The notes beneath the pieces are model-generated. The model saw only the letters and a list, made by a program, of their open reading frames with translations. It was not told the origin of the DNA and did no database searches. Of a DNA stretch of 64,000 bases, positions 1 through 7,127 are shown in pieces. Source of the DNA: GCA-2861595 sp035526335 (GTDB lineage Bacteria > Actinomycetota > Acidimicrobiia > Acidimicrobiales > GCA-2861595); the NCBI GenBank assembly GCA_035526335.1, contig DATLCN010000055.1, positions 1-64,000 on the forward strand, read 5' to 3'. Both the position numbers and the translations under genes were made by a program. The first letter of the stretch is position 1. Each line of letters begins with the position of its first letter.

Positions 1-2
1 TG

Positions 3-721
3 GAGGAGGCCGTCCAACGGGGTCGCCTGCCCCGCAACCCGGTGGTGCTCACCCAGCCGCCACCGCCGGACCGAACCCGGCGCAAGCTGGGCTGGACGCT
101 GGACGAGGCCCGGGCGTTCCTCCTAGCCGTGGCCGACAACCGCCTGTACGCGGCGTTCCACCTCGGCCTGGTCACCGGGATGCGACGAGGGGAGATCCTG
201 GCGCTGCGCTGGGTCGACGTGGATCTGGACGCACGACAGCTGGACGTCGTCCAGCAACTCACCCTCGAGGGCAGCCGGCCCATCATCAAGCAGCTGAAAA
301 CCCACTCCAGCGACCGCCTCGTCACCTTCGGAGCCACCACCGCCGCCGTGCTCATGGCCCACCGTCGACGCCAACAGGACGAAGCCGCCATTCTCGGGCC
401 GGGATGGCCGGACTCAGGGTTGGTCTTCACCACCGCCCTCGGCGCGTGGATCGACCCCAACAACTTCTCCCGCATCATGGCCTCGCTCATCGCCAAAGCC
501 GGCGTCCCCCGGATCACGCCGAAGGGCCTACGTCACACGGCTCAGTCGGTGGGCCGCGTTGTGGTGGGCGGCACAAGGTCATGCAGGAACGCCTCGGCCA
601 CGCCGACATCGGCATCACCCTCAACACCTACACCCACACGGTCAGCGAACAGCACCGCCAGGCGGGCGACCGCCTTCGCCCCGCCGGACGACCTGGACGA
701 ATTCATCGCCGATCGTGCTGA
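3..721 (+). pseudogene. Tyrosine recombinase (phage-type integrase), 5' cut by window edge, frameshifted
   Basis: The reading frame is already open at the window edge, so the N-terminus lies outside. The catalytic domain is recognisable: the first active-site Arg in GLVTGMRRGEILALRW (about nt 165-215), a Lys-bearing strand near KTHSSDR, and the H-x-x-R motif in GLRHTA (about nt 525-542). The rest of the domain (ERLGHADIGITLNTYTH, with the His and the Tyr nucleophile) is in another frame, so a single-base indel lies around nt 560-580. Without correction the protein loses its Tyr and cannot recombine DNA. Family knowledge: such enzymes integrate phages and integrative elements. Together with the toxin-antitoxin genes downstream it marks the remains of a mobile element. 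A sequencing indel is the alternative explanation. Confidence 0.85.
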
Positions 722-818
722 CGCGAACCCCGATTTTCCCCGACTCGTGGACGAAGCAATGGCACGGCGGAATGACGAAGACAGCGTTCGGTTGGCTTCG
801 CCGGCTGACAGTCCGTGA
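687..818 (+). pseudogene. Remnant resembling the N-terminal helix of an XRE-type antitoxin
   Basis: After the integrase Tyr region the first frame again reads like protein: DDLDEFIADR, then NPDFPRLVDEA, then a stop at 816-818. Many small XRE-family antitoxins begin with a helix of this pattern before their helix-turn-helix. Here no start codon and no HTH are present, so I read it as a fragment. Its stop overlaps the GTG start of the DUF4258 gene by three bases (GTGA), so the two may have been translationally coupled. The identification rests on a short pattern only. Confidence 0.35.
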
Positions 819-1030
819 GGTTCAGCTATCACGCCCAGCAACAGATGGCCCGGCGCGACATCGAAGCGGCGGAGGTGGGGGAGGCTCTCGACAACCGAGA
901 GACGAGCTACGCGGGCCGGCCAGCCACCCGGATGGTCGTGCTCGGCCGCACCTCAGCCGGTCGCCGGCTGAAGGTGGTCGTCGCTGGCGACGTCGTGGTG
1001 ACGGTCGCTGACCGGGACGACGAGGGATAA
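815..1030 (+). CDS. DUF4258 family protein, probable toxin of a TA pair
   Basis: A 71-residue protein starting at GTG 815. It opens RFSYHAQQQMARRDI and has a later GRPATRMVVLGRT and KVVVAGDVVVTVADRD, the layout of DUF4258 proteins, small basic proteins with a compact alpha/beta fold that are often found as the likely toxin next to DUF2283 partners. The following gene is a DUF2283 protein beginning about 10 nt downstream, which supports a two-gene toxin-antitoxin operon. The gene is intact although the neighbours on its left are broken. The toxic activity is inferred from family context; no catalytic residues can be assigned from sequence alone. Confidence 0.7.
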   Translation: MRFSYHAQQQMARRDIEAAEVGEALDNRETSYAGRPATRMVVLGRTSAGRRLKVVVAGDVVVTVADRDDEG

Positions 1031-1040
1031 CTTGGAGGCC

Positions 1041-1286
1041 ATGCGCGTCGAGTTCGACCCAGAGGTCCGAGCCTGGTATCTCACGCTCTCCGATCTCTCG
1101 GTGACCAAAACCGTCCACATCTCCGACGAGGTGGCTGTCGACATCGACAGCGAGGGCGGCGTGGTTGGTGTCGAGTTTCTGCTCGCCCCGGCGGAGCTTG
1201 GTCCCGAGGTCAGCAGGGCACTCTTCGAGCAGTTTCCTGCCGTTCGGGGCGCATTGACCCATCTTCAGGCGCTCGCTGTCGCCTGA
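1041..1286 (+). CDS. DUF2283 family protein, probable antitoxin
   Basis: An 81-residue protein. The ATG at 1041 is chosen because GGAGG lies at 1034-1038 and DUF2283 proteins usually begin MRVEYDPE-like; here MRVEFDPEVRAWYLTL. A TTG nine bases upstream is possible but lacks a ribosome binding site. The central VAVDIDSEGGVVGVEFL is typical of DUF2283, an acidic beta-rich fold. It follows the DUF4258 gene directly, so the pair is probably co-transcribed, with this acidic member neutralising the basic DUF4258 partner. That role is inferred from recurrent gene pairing. Confidence 0.7.
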   Translation: MRVEFDPEVRAWYLTLSDLSVTKTVHISDEVAVDIDSEGGVVGVEFLLAPAELGPEVSRALFEQFPAVRGALTHLQALAVA

Positions 1287-1739
1287 TCCGCCGGGGCGGG
1301 GACCAACGCGGGTCGTCCAGGGCCGCCACGCCAAGACCAGGTCACCCGCCTGGTAGCGCGTACAAGGGTAGATAAGGACAAAGTGGGTCATTTTCTCCGC
1401 CGGACAACCCATTGCCCTTCCCGCCGGATCGGCAGGGGACGTAGGGCTTGAGGCCGACGGACAGCGCGTCCGGCTGTGGGCAGCGAAGGAGCGCATGCGG
1501 CGTGAAACAGCCGGAGAGGCCGCTGTAGACGCTCACAAGGCCACGGATGCCTGGCCTGGGAGCCTGGACGACCTCGGGAGGACTCTGAAGAGGACGGGGC
1601 CCTGCAGCCGCCGAGGAGATGGTCGTCGATGACGAGAAGCACGCCAGAAACGTTGTCCGCGTGCTCGAGAACCTCGTTGGGGAAACACGGGGGTATGCCG
1701 GTTTGCAGTGGAGCAGGGAGCGACAGGCGGAGGAGATCG
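1287..1739. other. Stretch without a convincing gene
   Basis: About 450 bases. The minus-strand frame of the pseudogene to the right stays open to 1388 but its translation here (Arg/Pro-rich) no longer resembles a protein family. On the plus strand a short frame (about 1373-1630, internal ATG at 1496) reads RLWAAKERMRRETAGEAAVD and could be a small gene remnant, but has no start with a ribosome binding site. I see no RNA gene or repeat here. Confidence 0.4.
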
Positions 1740-2250
1740 CTCCGGGCGGTCGGTTGCGCTTCCTCAGCGGACAGCGCGGCCAAGCGCTGGGCGACAACTC
1801 TGGCGTAGGGCCGCACGCTGGCCACCGAGCCGTCGTACAGACCCACCAATACGCGACCCCGGCGCTGGTAGACGAGGCCGAAGGTAGCGCCCTGGCCCTC
1901 TTTCTCGCGGACGGCAGCGGTGAGCGCCACCCGGTCGGCGGCCAGGTCCGCCAGCTCCTGCTCCGGGGCGAGAGTGAGGTCGTAGGTGAGCAGCGGTACC
2001 CCCTCGACCGGTGATTCCACCGGACGGCCCTTCGGGCACTCCCGGATCGAACTGCGCAGCTCCTCCATGGCCGCGCTCGCGTCCTTGGCGCTCTTGTACA
2101 GGACGCCCTCGTTGCTCACTACACGGTTCCCCTGGGCGTCAAAGGCCTCTATCTGGTACCGCTCGGCGCGAGCCTGCTCGTGGTGAACTGGTAGCCGCAC
2201 ATGTCGAGGGTGACACGGCCCTCGACTTCGTCGCCGCCCTCCCGGCTGCG
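1740..2250 (-). pseudogene. Secreted or lipoprotein-like sensor-domain protein, frameshifted and N-truncated
   Basis: Reading leftwards, the first part is EGRVTLDMCGYQFTT and, after a one-base deletion near 2180-2183, the protein continues in another frame as QARAERYQIEAFDAQGNRVV, then SNEGVLYKSAKDASAAMEEL and VYQRRGRVLVGLYDG. This matches a family of actinobacterial extracytoplasmic proteins with a conserved GRVTLD-CGY start and an RQG.VL-like strand before a final helix. The signal peptide that such proteins carry is absent: the upstream sequence is the antisense of the membrane gene to the right. No clear stop follows the last conserved helix. I infer a decayed gene; substrate and role are unknown. 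Confidence 0.55.
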
Positions 2251-2252
2251 CT

Positions 2253-2554
2253 CTGGACATCGGCGAGGGCATCGTCGCCGCCGTTCTTGTCCTGGTCGTG
2301 GTTCTGGTCGCGATCTTCGTCCTCATCCCGCTCGTGGTCGCACTGGTCGAGATCGTTGGTTTGGCACTGCTCGCTGTAGCAGTGCTCACGAGCCGGGTCC
2401 TGCTACGTCGACCGTGGGTCATCGAGGCAGCGACCGGCGACGAGAGCCGCTACGAGTGGCGCGTGGTGGGTGGCGAGCCAGCGAAGCCGCCGTGGCAGGG
2501 CTGGCACGTCATCTGCAGGCCGGCCTCGATCCTGCTTCGTTCGATCCTCGCTAA
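2253..2554 (+). pseudogene. Small membrane protein, frameshifted
   Basis: The frame from about 2253 encodes DIGEGIVAAV followed by one or two hydrophobic segments (about nt 2277-2390), then VLLRRPWVIEA and a short soluble strand ending EWRVVG. A one-base deletion in the G-rich stretch near 2468-2471 moves the remainder, GWRASEAAVAGLARHLQAG, into another frame that stops at 2552-2554. Joined, this is a typical short actinobacterial membrane protein with a cytoplasmic RPW motif and a WRASREAVEE-like amphipathic tail. The first usable start, GTG 2298, lies inside the hydrophobic segment, so the 5' end may also be damaged. Function unknown. Confidence 0.6.
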
Positions 2555-2781
2555 GCGCACCGAGAGTGTGATCGCGCTGGCCCTGACGGCGCGCGACCCG
2601 GCAGCGATGATGAAGACGTGACGTTTCCGGTCCTACGTGCCGTTCATCGCCGGCCCGGACGTCAGGGCCGATGGACGGCCACGGAGCCGGCGGGTGCACC
2701 TATCACTCCGTCGCGCTGGCCTCCAAGCCGCGCGAGCCGGCATTCTCCAGCATGGCCGCATACGACGTCACGTGCCAGACG

Positions 2782-2787
2782 TACAAT
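2782..2787 (+). promoter_or_regulatory. Candidate -10 box TACAAT, leaderless start
   Basis: TACAAT ends exactly six bases before the ATG at 2794. In actinobacteria a TAnnnT box at this distance places transcription initiation on the start codon itself. No ribosome binding site is present. The -35 region (TACGACGTCACG area) is not canonical. Confidence 0.55.
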
Positions 2788-2793
2788 GTAATC

Positions 2794-3042
2794 ATGAGTG
2801 AGACGTCGCATGTGATGACGGTGTCCCGGAACGGCCAAGTCTCGATCCCCGCCGAGACGCGGGCCCGGTGGAACACTCGGCAGGTCCTCGTTGTCGACCT
2901 CGGCGACCGTGTCGTCATGCGACCAGTTGGAGCTGAGCCGGTTGGAGAGCTGCGGGGCAAGTACTCGAAGCAGGGACCGACAACGAGTCGTGCCCGGCGG
3001 GAGTCTCGGCGGGAGGACACTGAGCGGACGGGCCGCCGTTGA
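2794..3042 (+). CDS. AbrB/MazE-type antitoxin (SpoVT-AbrB fold)
   Basis: An 82-residue protein from ATG 2794. Residues 8-45 (MTVSRNGQVSIPAETR, then VLVVDLGDRVVMRPV) follow the swapped-hairpin AbrB pattern: a short beta strand, a G-Q-V-S/T-IP turn and a G-D-x-V-x-x-x-P strand. Such N-terminal domains bind operator DNA and the C-terminal tail neutralises a toxin. The tail GELRGKYSKQGPTTSR resembles VapB tails. The stop overlaps the TTG start of a PIN-domain fragment, as in vapBC operons, but that toxin is truncated, so this antitoxin has lost its partner. Probably transcribed as a leaderless message. Confidence 0.75.
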   Translation: MSETSHVMTVSRNGQVSIPAETRARWNTRQVLVVDLGDRVVMRPVGAEPVGELRGKYSKQGPTTSRARRESRREDTERTGRR

Positions 3043-3101
3043 CGACCCTCGACGCCTACGCGGTACTTGCGTTCCTCAAGAACGAAGCGGCCGCTGAGTG
3101 A
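3039..3101 (+). pseudogene. VapC-type PIN toxin, only the first 20 residues remain
   Basis: TTG 3039 overlaps the antitoxin stop by two bases and starts TTLDAYAVLAFLKNE, the canonical first strand of a PIN domain with its first catalytic Asp (residue 5). A TGA at 3099-3101 ends it after 20 residues, where intact PIN domains run about 130. The sequence that follows belongs to a second toxin-antitoxin module. The abrupt end indicates deletion or insertion, not point mutation. Ribonuclease activity is not possible in this form. Confidence 0.65.
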
Positions 3102-3348
3102 CGCCGCCCTCCGTCGACTGGAGGAGACCTACCCCCCGATCATCTCGACCGCCATGGTGGCGGAGATCCTGGGACTCAACCCCCGAACCGTGTTGTTGAT
3201 GGCCCAGGATGGCCGGCTTCCCGCCTCTCGCGTCCCGGGGGCGCGTTCGTACCGGTTCTTCCTCGCCGACGTCGTCCGCATGCTGGAGGAGAACCGGCTC
3301 GTGCCAGGTTCGGTCGAGGCCGAGGAGATTGCCGCCACTGCAGACTGA
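3067..3348 (+). CDS. Helix-turn-helix DNA-binding protein, probable antitoxin of a PIN module
   Basis: A protein of up to 93 residues. The first upstream start is TTG 3067, inside the preceding PIN fragment; the protein-like sequence begins near LSDAALRRLEETYPP, so the true start is unclear and the original start may have been lost. The core STAMVAEILGLNPRTVLLM, then DGRLPASRVPGARSYRFF, is an excisionase/MerR-like winged helix (helix-turn-helix followed by a wing strand). Such proteins are often paired with PIN toxins, and a PIN gene starts 42 nt downstream. I infer an antitoxin/autoregulator. Confidence 0.6.
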   Translation: MRSSRTKRPLSDAALRRLEETYPPIISTAMVAEILGLNPRTVLLMAQDGRLPASRVPGARSYRFFLADVVRMLEENRLVPGSVEAEEIAATAD

Positions 3349-3389
3349 GGGTCGTCTTTCGGCCCGCCGGCCGCGCTCGACGAGCGCCG

Positions 3390-3600
3390 GTGAGTCTGCT
3401 CCTGCTCGACACGACGTTCCTGGTCGACGCTGATCGTGGTGGCGACCACCTTGAGGTAGTGGTTGACGACACCGACCACGTCGCCATGGCTGCCATCACG
3501 GTGGCGGAGCTCCTGGTGGGCGTTGAACTCTCCACCGGAAAAGCTCAGCGCAGCCGGCGGGCCTTCCTGGACGACATCCTGGCCTCCATCCCTGCATGCA
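3390..3600 (+). pseudogene. PIN-domain toxin (VapC-like), C-terminally truncated
   Basis: GTG 3390 begins SLLLLDTTFLVDADRGG, the first PIN strand with catalytic Asp residues, followed by ITVAELLVGVEL with the conserved Glu, and FLDDILASIP. The homology stops near nt 3597, about 69 residues in; the C-terminal half with the remaining acidic residues is missing. The frame stays open to 3722 but that part is antisense to the end of the diguanylate cyclase gene and is not PIN-like. The junction at about 3600 is therefore a deletion or rearrangement breakpoint. Confidence 0.7.
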
Positions 3601-3603
3601 GTT

Positions 3604-5133
3604 CTACAAAGCGGGACGGCGACCGATCTGGTCGGCACGCTCGGCGTAGAGCGCTCGGTCGGCGCGGTCGATCAGGGAGTCGAGAGAGTCCCCGTCCTCC
3701 AGGAGGGCAAGCCCCACACTGACGGTCCGCGCATCGGGGCCAGCGGCCAGAGCGTTGTGAAGGCGTTGCATCCGGGCCTTCGCCTCGCTCATGCCCATCC
3801 CAGGCAGCGCGCAGACGAACTCGTCGCCACCGTGACGAACGACGACGTCGTAGTCGCGTAGCTGCTTGAGAATTTCTGCTGCAACATCGCGGAGCAACTG
3901 ATCCCCGGCGGCATGCCCGAGCGAGTCGTTGACCGCCTTCAATCCGTCGACATCCACAAAGGCCAGCGCCAAGGGCTGGTAGGTACGACGGGCCCGGGCG
4001 ATCTCCCGGGCCAGTTCGACGTGCCCGGGGCCACGGCGATAGGTGCCGGTGAGGTCGTCGATCGAGGCAGCCGCCCGGTCCTCTACCGCGGCGGCGCGGT
4101 CGATCGCAGCAGCCTCCCGGTCGATCGCTGAAGCTTCCCGGTCGATCGCCGCGGCGGACCGACCCTCCGGGTCCTGGTCACCGCCATTGCTCGGTGACCC
4201 AGCACTGTCAGGGGTTGTGGTGGCACCGCCGATATCCTCAGCACCGCTGGTGGGCAACACCTCGATAAGCCGATCGCGCATCTCGCCGAGGGCGGTTATG
4301 GCGTCGGCCGGAACCTCGTAGTTCCACGCCGCATAGAACTCGCGCAATCGGACCTCGTCAAAGGCAAGGAGGGCACGGCGAGCGGCGGCTGCCGTTGTGC
4401 GGAACAGGTGGATGACCGGCTCCACGTCTTCGGCGTGCTCGCGGGCCGCCCTCTGGAGGTTGTCGCCGAGGTGGGTGTAGACCCCGACGAGCGCCTGCAG
4501 TTCCTCGAGAGTGGCGCCACCCAGCTGCGCACGAACCAACTCGTCACCCCGGGCCAGCGAATCGAGGATGCGTACGTTGAGTCCGACCCACGCGTCGAAG
4601 ACGGTCATGGCCTGGCGCAGGGGGATCCTGCCCAGAACGACACGGAGAAGGTCGTGAGGGCCCATGTCCAACAGCGCCTGGAGCTGAGCCACGAGCTGGG
4701 TCAGCGATCCACCCTTCTGGACAATGGCGTCGGGCTGCGCCGCCTCGCTCAGTCCACCGAGCATCTGTTGCCCGGCGCTCGTGTAGAGAACTATGCGCAT
4801 ACCGGGCGCCAGCTCGCGCATCTTGGGAATCGCCTCGTCGCCGCGCATGACCGGCATCTCCAAGTCAAGGACCACAGCCTCCGGTGCGAGAGCGGAGACC
4901 AGCACCAGAGCCTCGGCGCCGTTGCTCGCCTCACCGACTACTTCTATGTCATCGAGCATGCGGAGCCGAGCGCGAACGAGCAGGCGAATCTCGGGACGGT
5001 CGTCGACAATCAGGACGCGGCGCGGCGCGGCGGCGCTCGGTCCGAGGGTTGCTCTTCCAGCCAAGTTTGCTCCGGTCGGATCACAGGGGGGGGCATCGGT
5101 GAGGCAGCTACCGAAGTCCGGAGTAGCGATCAC
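3604..5133 (-). CDS. Response regulator with C-terminal GGDEF domain (diguanylate cyclase)
   Basis: A 509-residue protein. Residues about 40-155 form a receiver domain: RRVLIVDDRPEIRLLVRARL gives the acidic pocket and AVVLDLEMPVM the phosphoacceptor Asp. A helical middle region (about 160-300) follows, then five seven-residue repeats of the type AIDREAx, a rigid signalling helix, then SIDDLTGTYRRG and a GGDEF domain with the active-site HGGDEFVCALP motif. It should make cyclic di-GMP from two GTP when phosphorylated. No partner kinase adjoins. GTG 5133 is the longest start; no strong ribosome binding site is visible. Its 3' end abuts the broken PIN toxin. Confidence 0.88.
   Translation of the reverse strand: MIATPDFGSCLTDAPPCDPTGANLAGRATLGPSAAAPRRVLIVDDRPEIRLLVRARLRMLDDIEVVGEASNGAEALVLVSALAPEAVVLDLEMPVMRGDEAIPKMRELAPGMRIVLYTSAGQQMLGGLSEAAQPDAIVQKGGSLTQLVAQLQALLDMGPHDLLRVVLGRIPLRQAMTVFDAWVGLNVRILDSLARGDELVRAQLGGATLEELQALVGVYTHLGDNLQRAAREHAEDVEPVIHLFRTTAAAARRALLAFDEVRLREFYAAWNYEVPADAITALGEMRDRLIEVLPTSGAEDIGGATTTPDSAGSPSNGGDQDPEGRSAAAIDREASAIDREAAAIDRAAAVEDRAAASIDDLTGTYRRGPGHVELAREIARARRTYQPLALAFVDVDGLKAVNDSLGHAAGDQLLRDVAAEILKQLRDYDVVVRHGGDEFVCALPGMGMSEAKARMQRLHNALAAGPDARTVSVGLALLEDGDSLDSLIDRADRALYAERADQIGRRPAL
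4063..4167 (-). repeat. Short tandem repeat encoding a heptad linker
   Basis: Imperfect 21-bp units containing CGGTCGATCGC recur within the diguanylate cyclase gene. They encode consecutive AIDREA(A/S)-type heptads that link the receiver side to the GGDEF domain. Similar Arg/Asp/Ala heptads are common in actinobacterial GGDEF proteins. Confidence 0.7.
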
Positions 5134-5211
5134 AGCCTATGTTGGCTCACGCGTGATCCTCGGAGCTCGGCCCGGCCGTGCGAGCTTGCTGGCGACGGCC
5201 TCACGGAGGAG

Positions 5212-5497
5212 ATGGTCATCAGCTCGGAGCTCGATCGGCTGACCCAGCGGAGCTGGGAGAGTCAGCAGCCCGCCGTCATGGCCATGGACGCCTACCGGGA
5301 GGGGGACAACTTTCGTGTCCACCTCGACGTACCGGGCGTCCGCCCCCTCGTCAATCGACCTGACGGTGAAGAAGAACGTCCTCACCGTAAAGGCGGAGCG
5401 CTCGTGGCGTCACAGCGAGGGTCGGGAAGTGGTCGTGGCCGAGCGCCCGCAGGACGTGCGGCCGTTTGCCCCTAACCTGGCCTCCACACACGGGTGA
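5212..5497 (+). pseudogene. Hsp20/alpha-crystallin small heat shock protein, frameshifted and truncated
   Basis: From ATG 5212 (GGAGGAG just upstream) the frame reads ELDRLTQRSWESQ, then PAVMAMDAYREGDNFRVHLD and VPGV, the start of an Hsp20 protein. Around the C-run at 5340-5345 one extra base shifts the frame; the neighbouring frame continues SSIDLTVKKNVLTVKAERSW and EGREVVVAERPQ, the central alpha-crystallin strands. After that the expected FxRQLxLGExLD strand is missing and a stop comes at 5495-5497. The protein would be a chaperone if intact; here it has a frameshift and lacks its C-terminal third. Confidence 0.8.
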
Positions 5498-5520
5498 TCA
5501 GGGAGCAGCTGGGAAACAGG

Positions 5521-6171
5521 ATGGTGGTCAGTTCTTGCCGCTGGGGCAGGTTCATCGCCGGCGTCGCTATCTGCGGCGCCGTCGGGTGGGCCACCACCGG
5601 TGCGTTCGCGCAGGTGCCGACCATTCCCGATCCGACCACGGTGTCGACGACCGCTCCACCTCCCCCGAAGGAGGAAGCGCCCGCGGTGCCCGGTCCCGGC
5701 GTCGCACCAGCCCCCCCCTCGACCATCGACCCTGGGGGCGTGCCGGAAACCCCTGGCGCGGCAGCGCCCACGACGACCACCATTCCCGGCTCGCGCTCGA
5801 ACTCCGCCTCCGGCACTGCCTTCGCTCCGGCGCGGCGACTCGACGATGCCGTCGCCGCCCGGCTCAGCCTCGACCTGTCGGAGATCGGTGCACTTCGCCG
5901 TCAAGCCCGAGGAAAGGGCCCTCGGGCCCCGGAACGGGATTTCGGCTTCGACGAGAACCTGCCGTTCGGGGCTGCATCAGGGGATGCCGCACTCCCATCC
6001 GACCTGACGGAACTGGGTTCCGAGGCGGAGCAGTGGGCCCGGACCCGTTCAGCCGGCGCGGCGGCCGCCGGCTTGCTGGCCCTCGTCCTCGCCGGCCTGA
6101 CGCGGTGGACGCTCCGGAAGACTCAGGCGTCGATCAGCGGCGATGCTACGGCGCCGGCGCCGGCGCCGTAG
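5521..6171 (+). CDS. Secreted or membrane-anchored Pro/Thr-rich protein of unknown function
   Basis: A 216-residue protein from ATG 5521; a GTG at 5494 would add nine residues. Residues about 8-32 (GRFIAGVAICGAVGWATTGAFA) form a signal peptide with an AFA cleavage motif. A low-complexity Pro/Thr/Ala stretch of about 70 residues follows, then a short charged region with DFGFDENLPF, and a C-terminal hydrophobic helix (AAAAGLLALVLAGLTRW) followed by basic residues. This fits a wall-spanning linker protein held by its C-terminal helix. No domain family is recognised. It stands alone between the broken Hsp20 gene and a convergent small gene. Confidence 0.65.
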   Translation: MVVSSCRWGRFIAGVAICGAVGWATTGAFAQVPTIPDPTTVSTTAPPPPKEEAPAVPGPGVAPAPPSTIDPGGVPETPGAAAPTTTTIPGSRSNSASGTAFAPARRLDDAVAARLSLDLSEIGALRRQARGKGPRAPERDFGFDENLPFGAASGDAALPSDLTELGSEAEQWARTRSAGAAAAGLLALVLAGLTRWTLRKTQASISGDATAPAPAP

Positions 6172-6225
6172 TTGAGGCCGGGCCTCGCGAGGTCGGCGTC
6201 CACGTCGCGGCGCAGCACCGTTACC

Positions 6226-6345
6226 TCAGCTCGAGGCGATCCAGGCCAGACCCCCGACGATGACGGCGAGCAGGACCAGCCCGATGAAGACCATGTCGTA
6301 GATCCGGTCGAGGCGGTCACCGGAAGTGGGTTCGTCAACCTGCAT
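6226..6345 (-). CDS. 39-residue single-pass membrane protein
   Basis: The ATG at 6345 is preceded by AAGGAGA six bases upstream, a strong ribosome binding site, which decides the start; a longer open frame exists but is not supported. The protein has a charged N-terminus (QVDEPTSGDRLDRIYD) and one hydrophobic helix (MVFIGLVLLAVIVGGLAWIA) running to the C-terminus. Function unknown; no neighbour suggests a partner. Confidence 0.6.
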   Translation of the reverse strand: MQVDEPTSGDRLDRIYDMVFIGLVLLAVIVGGLAWIASS

Positions 6346-6505
6346 GGGCGTTCTCCTTGTCTCGTCCCCGCCACGGGGCGCTGCCCCGCGGCAGCTCCAC
6401 CAACCTACGCCGCCTGGGACAAGGAAAAAAGACGGCCCTGCCTCTATAGACGCTACGCACCTAGCGCCATCGGCAGGGACGGCGAAGACCCGCCGGGTCC
6501 ATCCG

Positions 6506-6511
6506 TAGACT
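6506..6511 (+). promoter_or_regulatory. Candidate -10 box TAGACT for pgsA, leaderless
   Basis: TAGACT ends six bases before the ATG at 6518, and no ribosome binding site lies between. This spacing fits initiation at the start codon. The -35 region is not recognisable. Confidence 0.5.
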
Positions 6512-6517
6512 CCGGGA

Positions 6518-7117
6518 ATGGGCCGGAAGGGCGACGACCGGATCCTGACGGTCCCCAACGTGCTGTCGATCGGGCGGCTCCTCTGTGTTCCGGTCTTCCT
6601 CTGGCTTTTGTTCGCCCGCGAGAACCGCTACCAGGCTGGGCTTCTCCTCGCCGCTCTCGGAATCACCGACTGCGTGGACGGCTACATCGCCCGGCACTTC
6701 CGTCAGGAGTCGAGGCTGGGGAAGCTCCTCGATCCCACCGCCGACCGTGTCCTTCTCGGGGTGGGCGTAGTGGCGATCCTGGTGGACGGCTCTGTACCGG
6801 TCTGGATCGGAACGCTCGCTTTGGTGCGGGAGAGCCTCGTGGGCCTCGCGGTGCTGGCTCTGGGGCTTCTAGGCGCCCGTCAGATCGTCGACGTGAAACT
6901 GGTGGGCAAGGCCGGAACCCTCATGCTCATGGTCGCGTTGCCGCTCTTCCTCGCCGCGAACCCGGACGGGGGAGCTCCGTGGGACGACATAGCCAGGCCG
7001 CTCGCCTACCTCTTCGCGGTCCCCGGCCTGGTGCTCAGTTGGTGGGCGGCGACGACCTACATCCCGGCTGGACGCCGGGCTCTCTCCGAGATTCGAGCCC
7101 GAACGACAGCCCGCTAG
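6518..7117 (+). CDS. pgsA: CDP-alcohol phosphatidyltransferase (PgsA-like)
   Basis: A 199-residue membrane enzyme. The CDP-alcohol phosphotransferase signature D-x2-DG-x2-AR-x8-G-x3-D-x3-D is complete: D51, D54, G55, A58, R59, G68, D72, D76. About five or six hydrophobic helices follow the usual topology. The family joins CDP-diacylglycerol to an alcohol such as glycerol 3-phosphate or inositol phosphate; the exact acceptor cannot be read from sequence, and glycerol 3-phosphate is the default. The stop TAG overlaps a candidate -10 box for the next gene. Length is normal for the family. Confidence 0.85.
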   Translation: MGRKGDDRILTVPNVLSIGRLLCVPVFLWLLFARENRYQAGLLLAALGITDCVDGYIARHFRQESRLGKLLDPTADRVLLGVGVVAILVDGSVPVWIGTLALVRESLVGLAVLALGLLGARQIVDVKLVGKAGTLMLMVALPLFLAANPDGGAPWDDIARPLAYLFAVPGLVLSWWAATTYIPAGRRALSEIRARTTAR

Positions 7118-7120
7118 TGT
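7115..7120 (+). promoter_or_regulatory. Candidate -10 box TAGTGT, shares the pgsA stop codon
   Basis: TAGTGT begins with the pgsA stop TAG and ends seven bases before the ATG at 7128. It would drive a leaderless transcript of the nucleotidyltransferase gene. Confidence 0.4.
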
Positions 7121-7127
7121 CAACGGG

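Noticed and set aside
1496..1630. Short plus-strand ORF MRRETAGEAAVDAHKA...
   Set aside because: No ribosome binding site or leaderless box, no recognisable family, and it lies in a decayed region.
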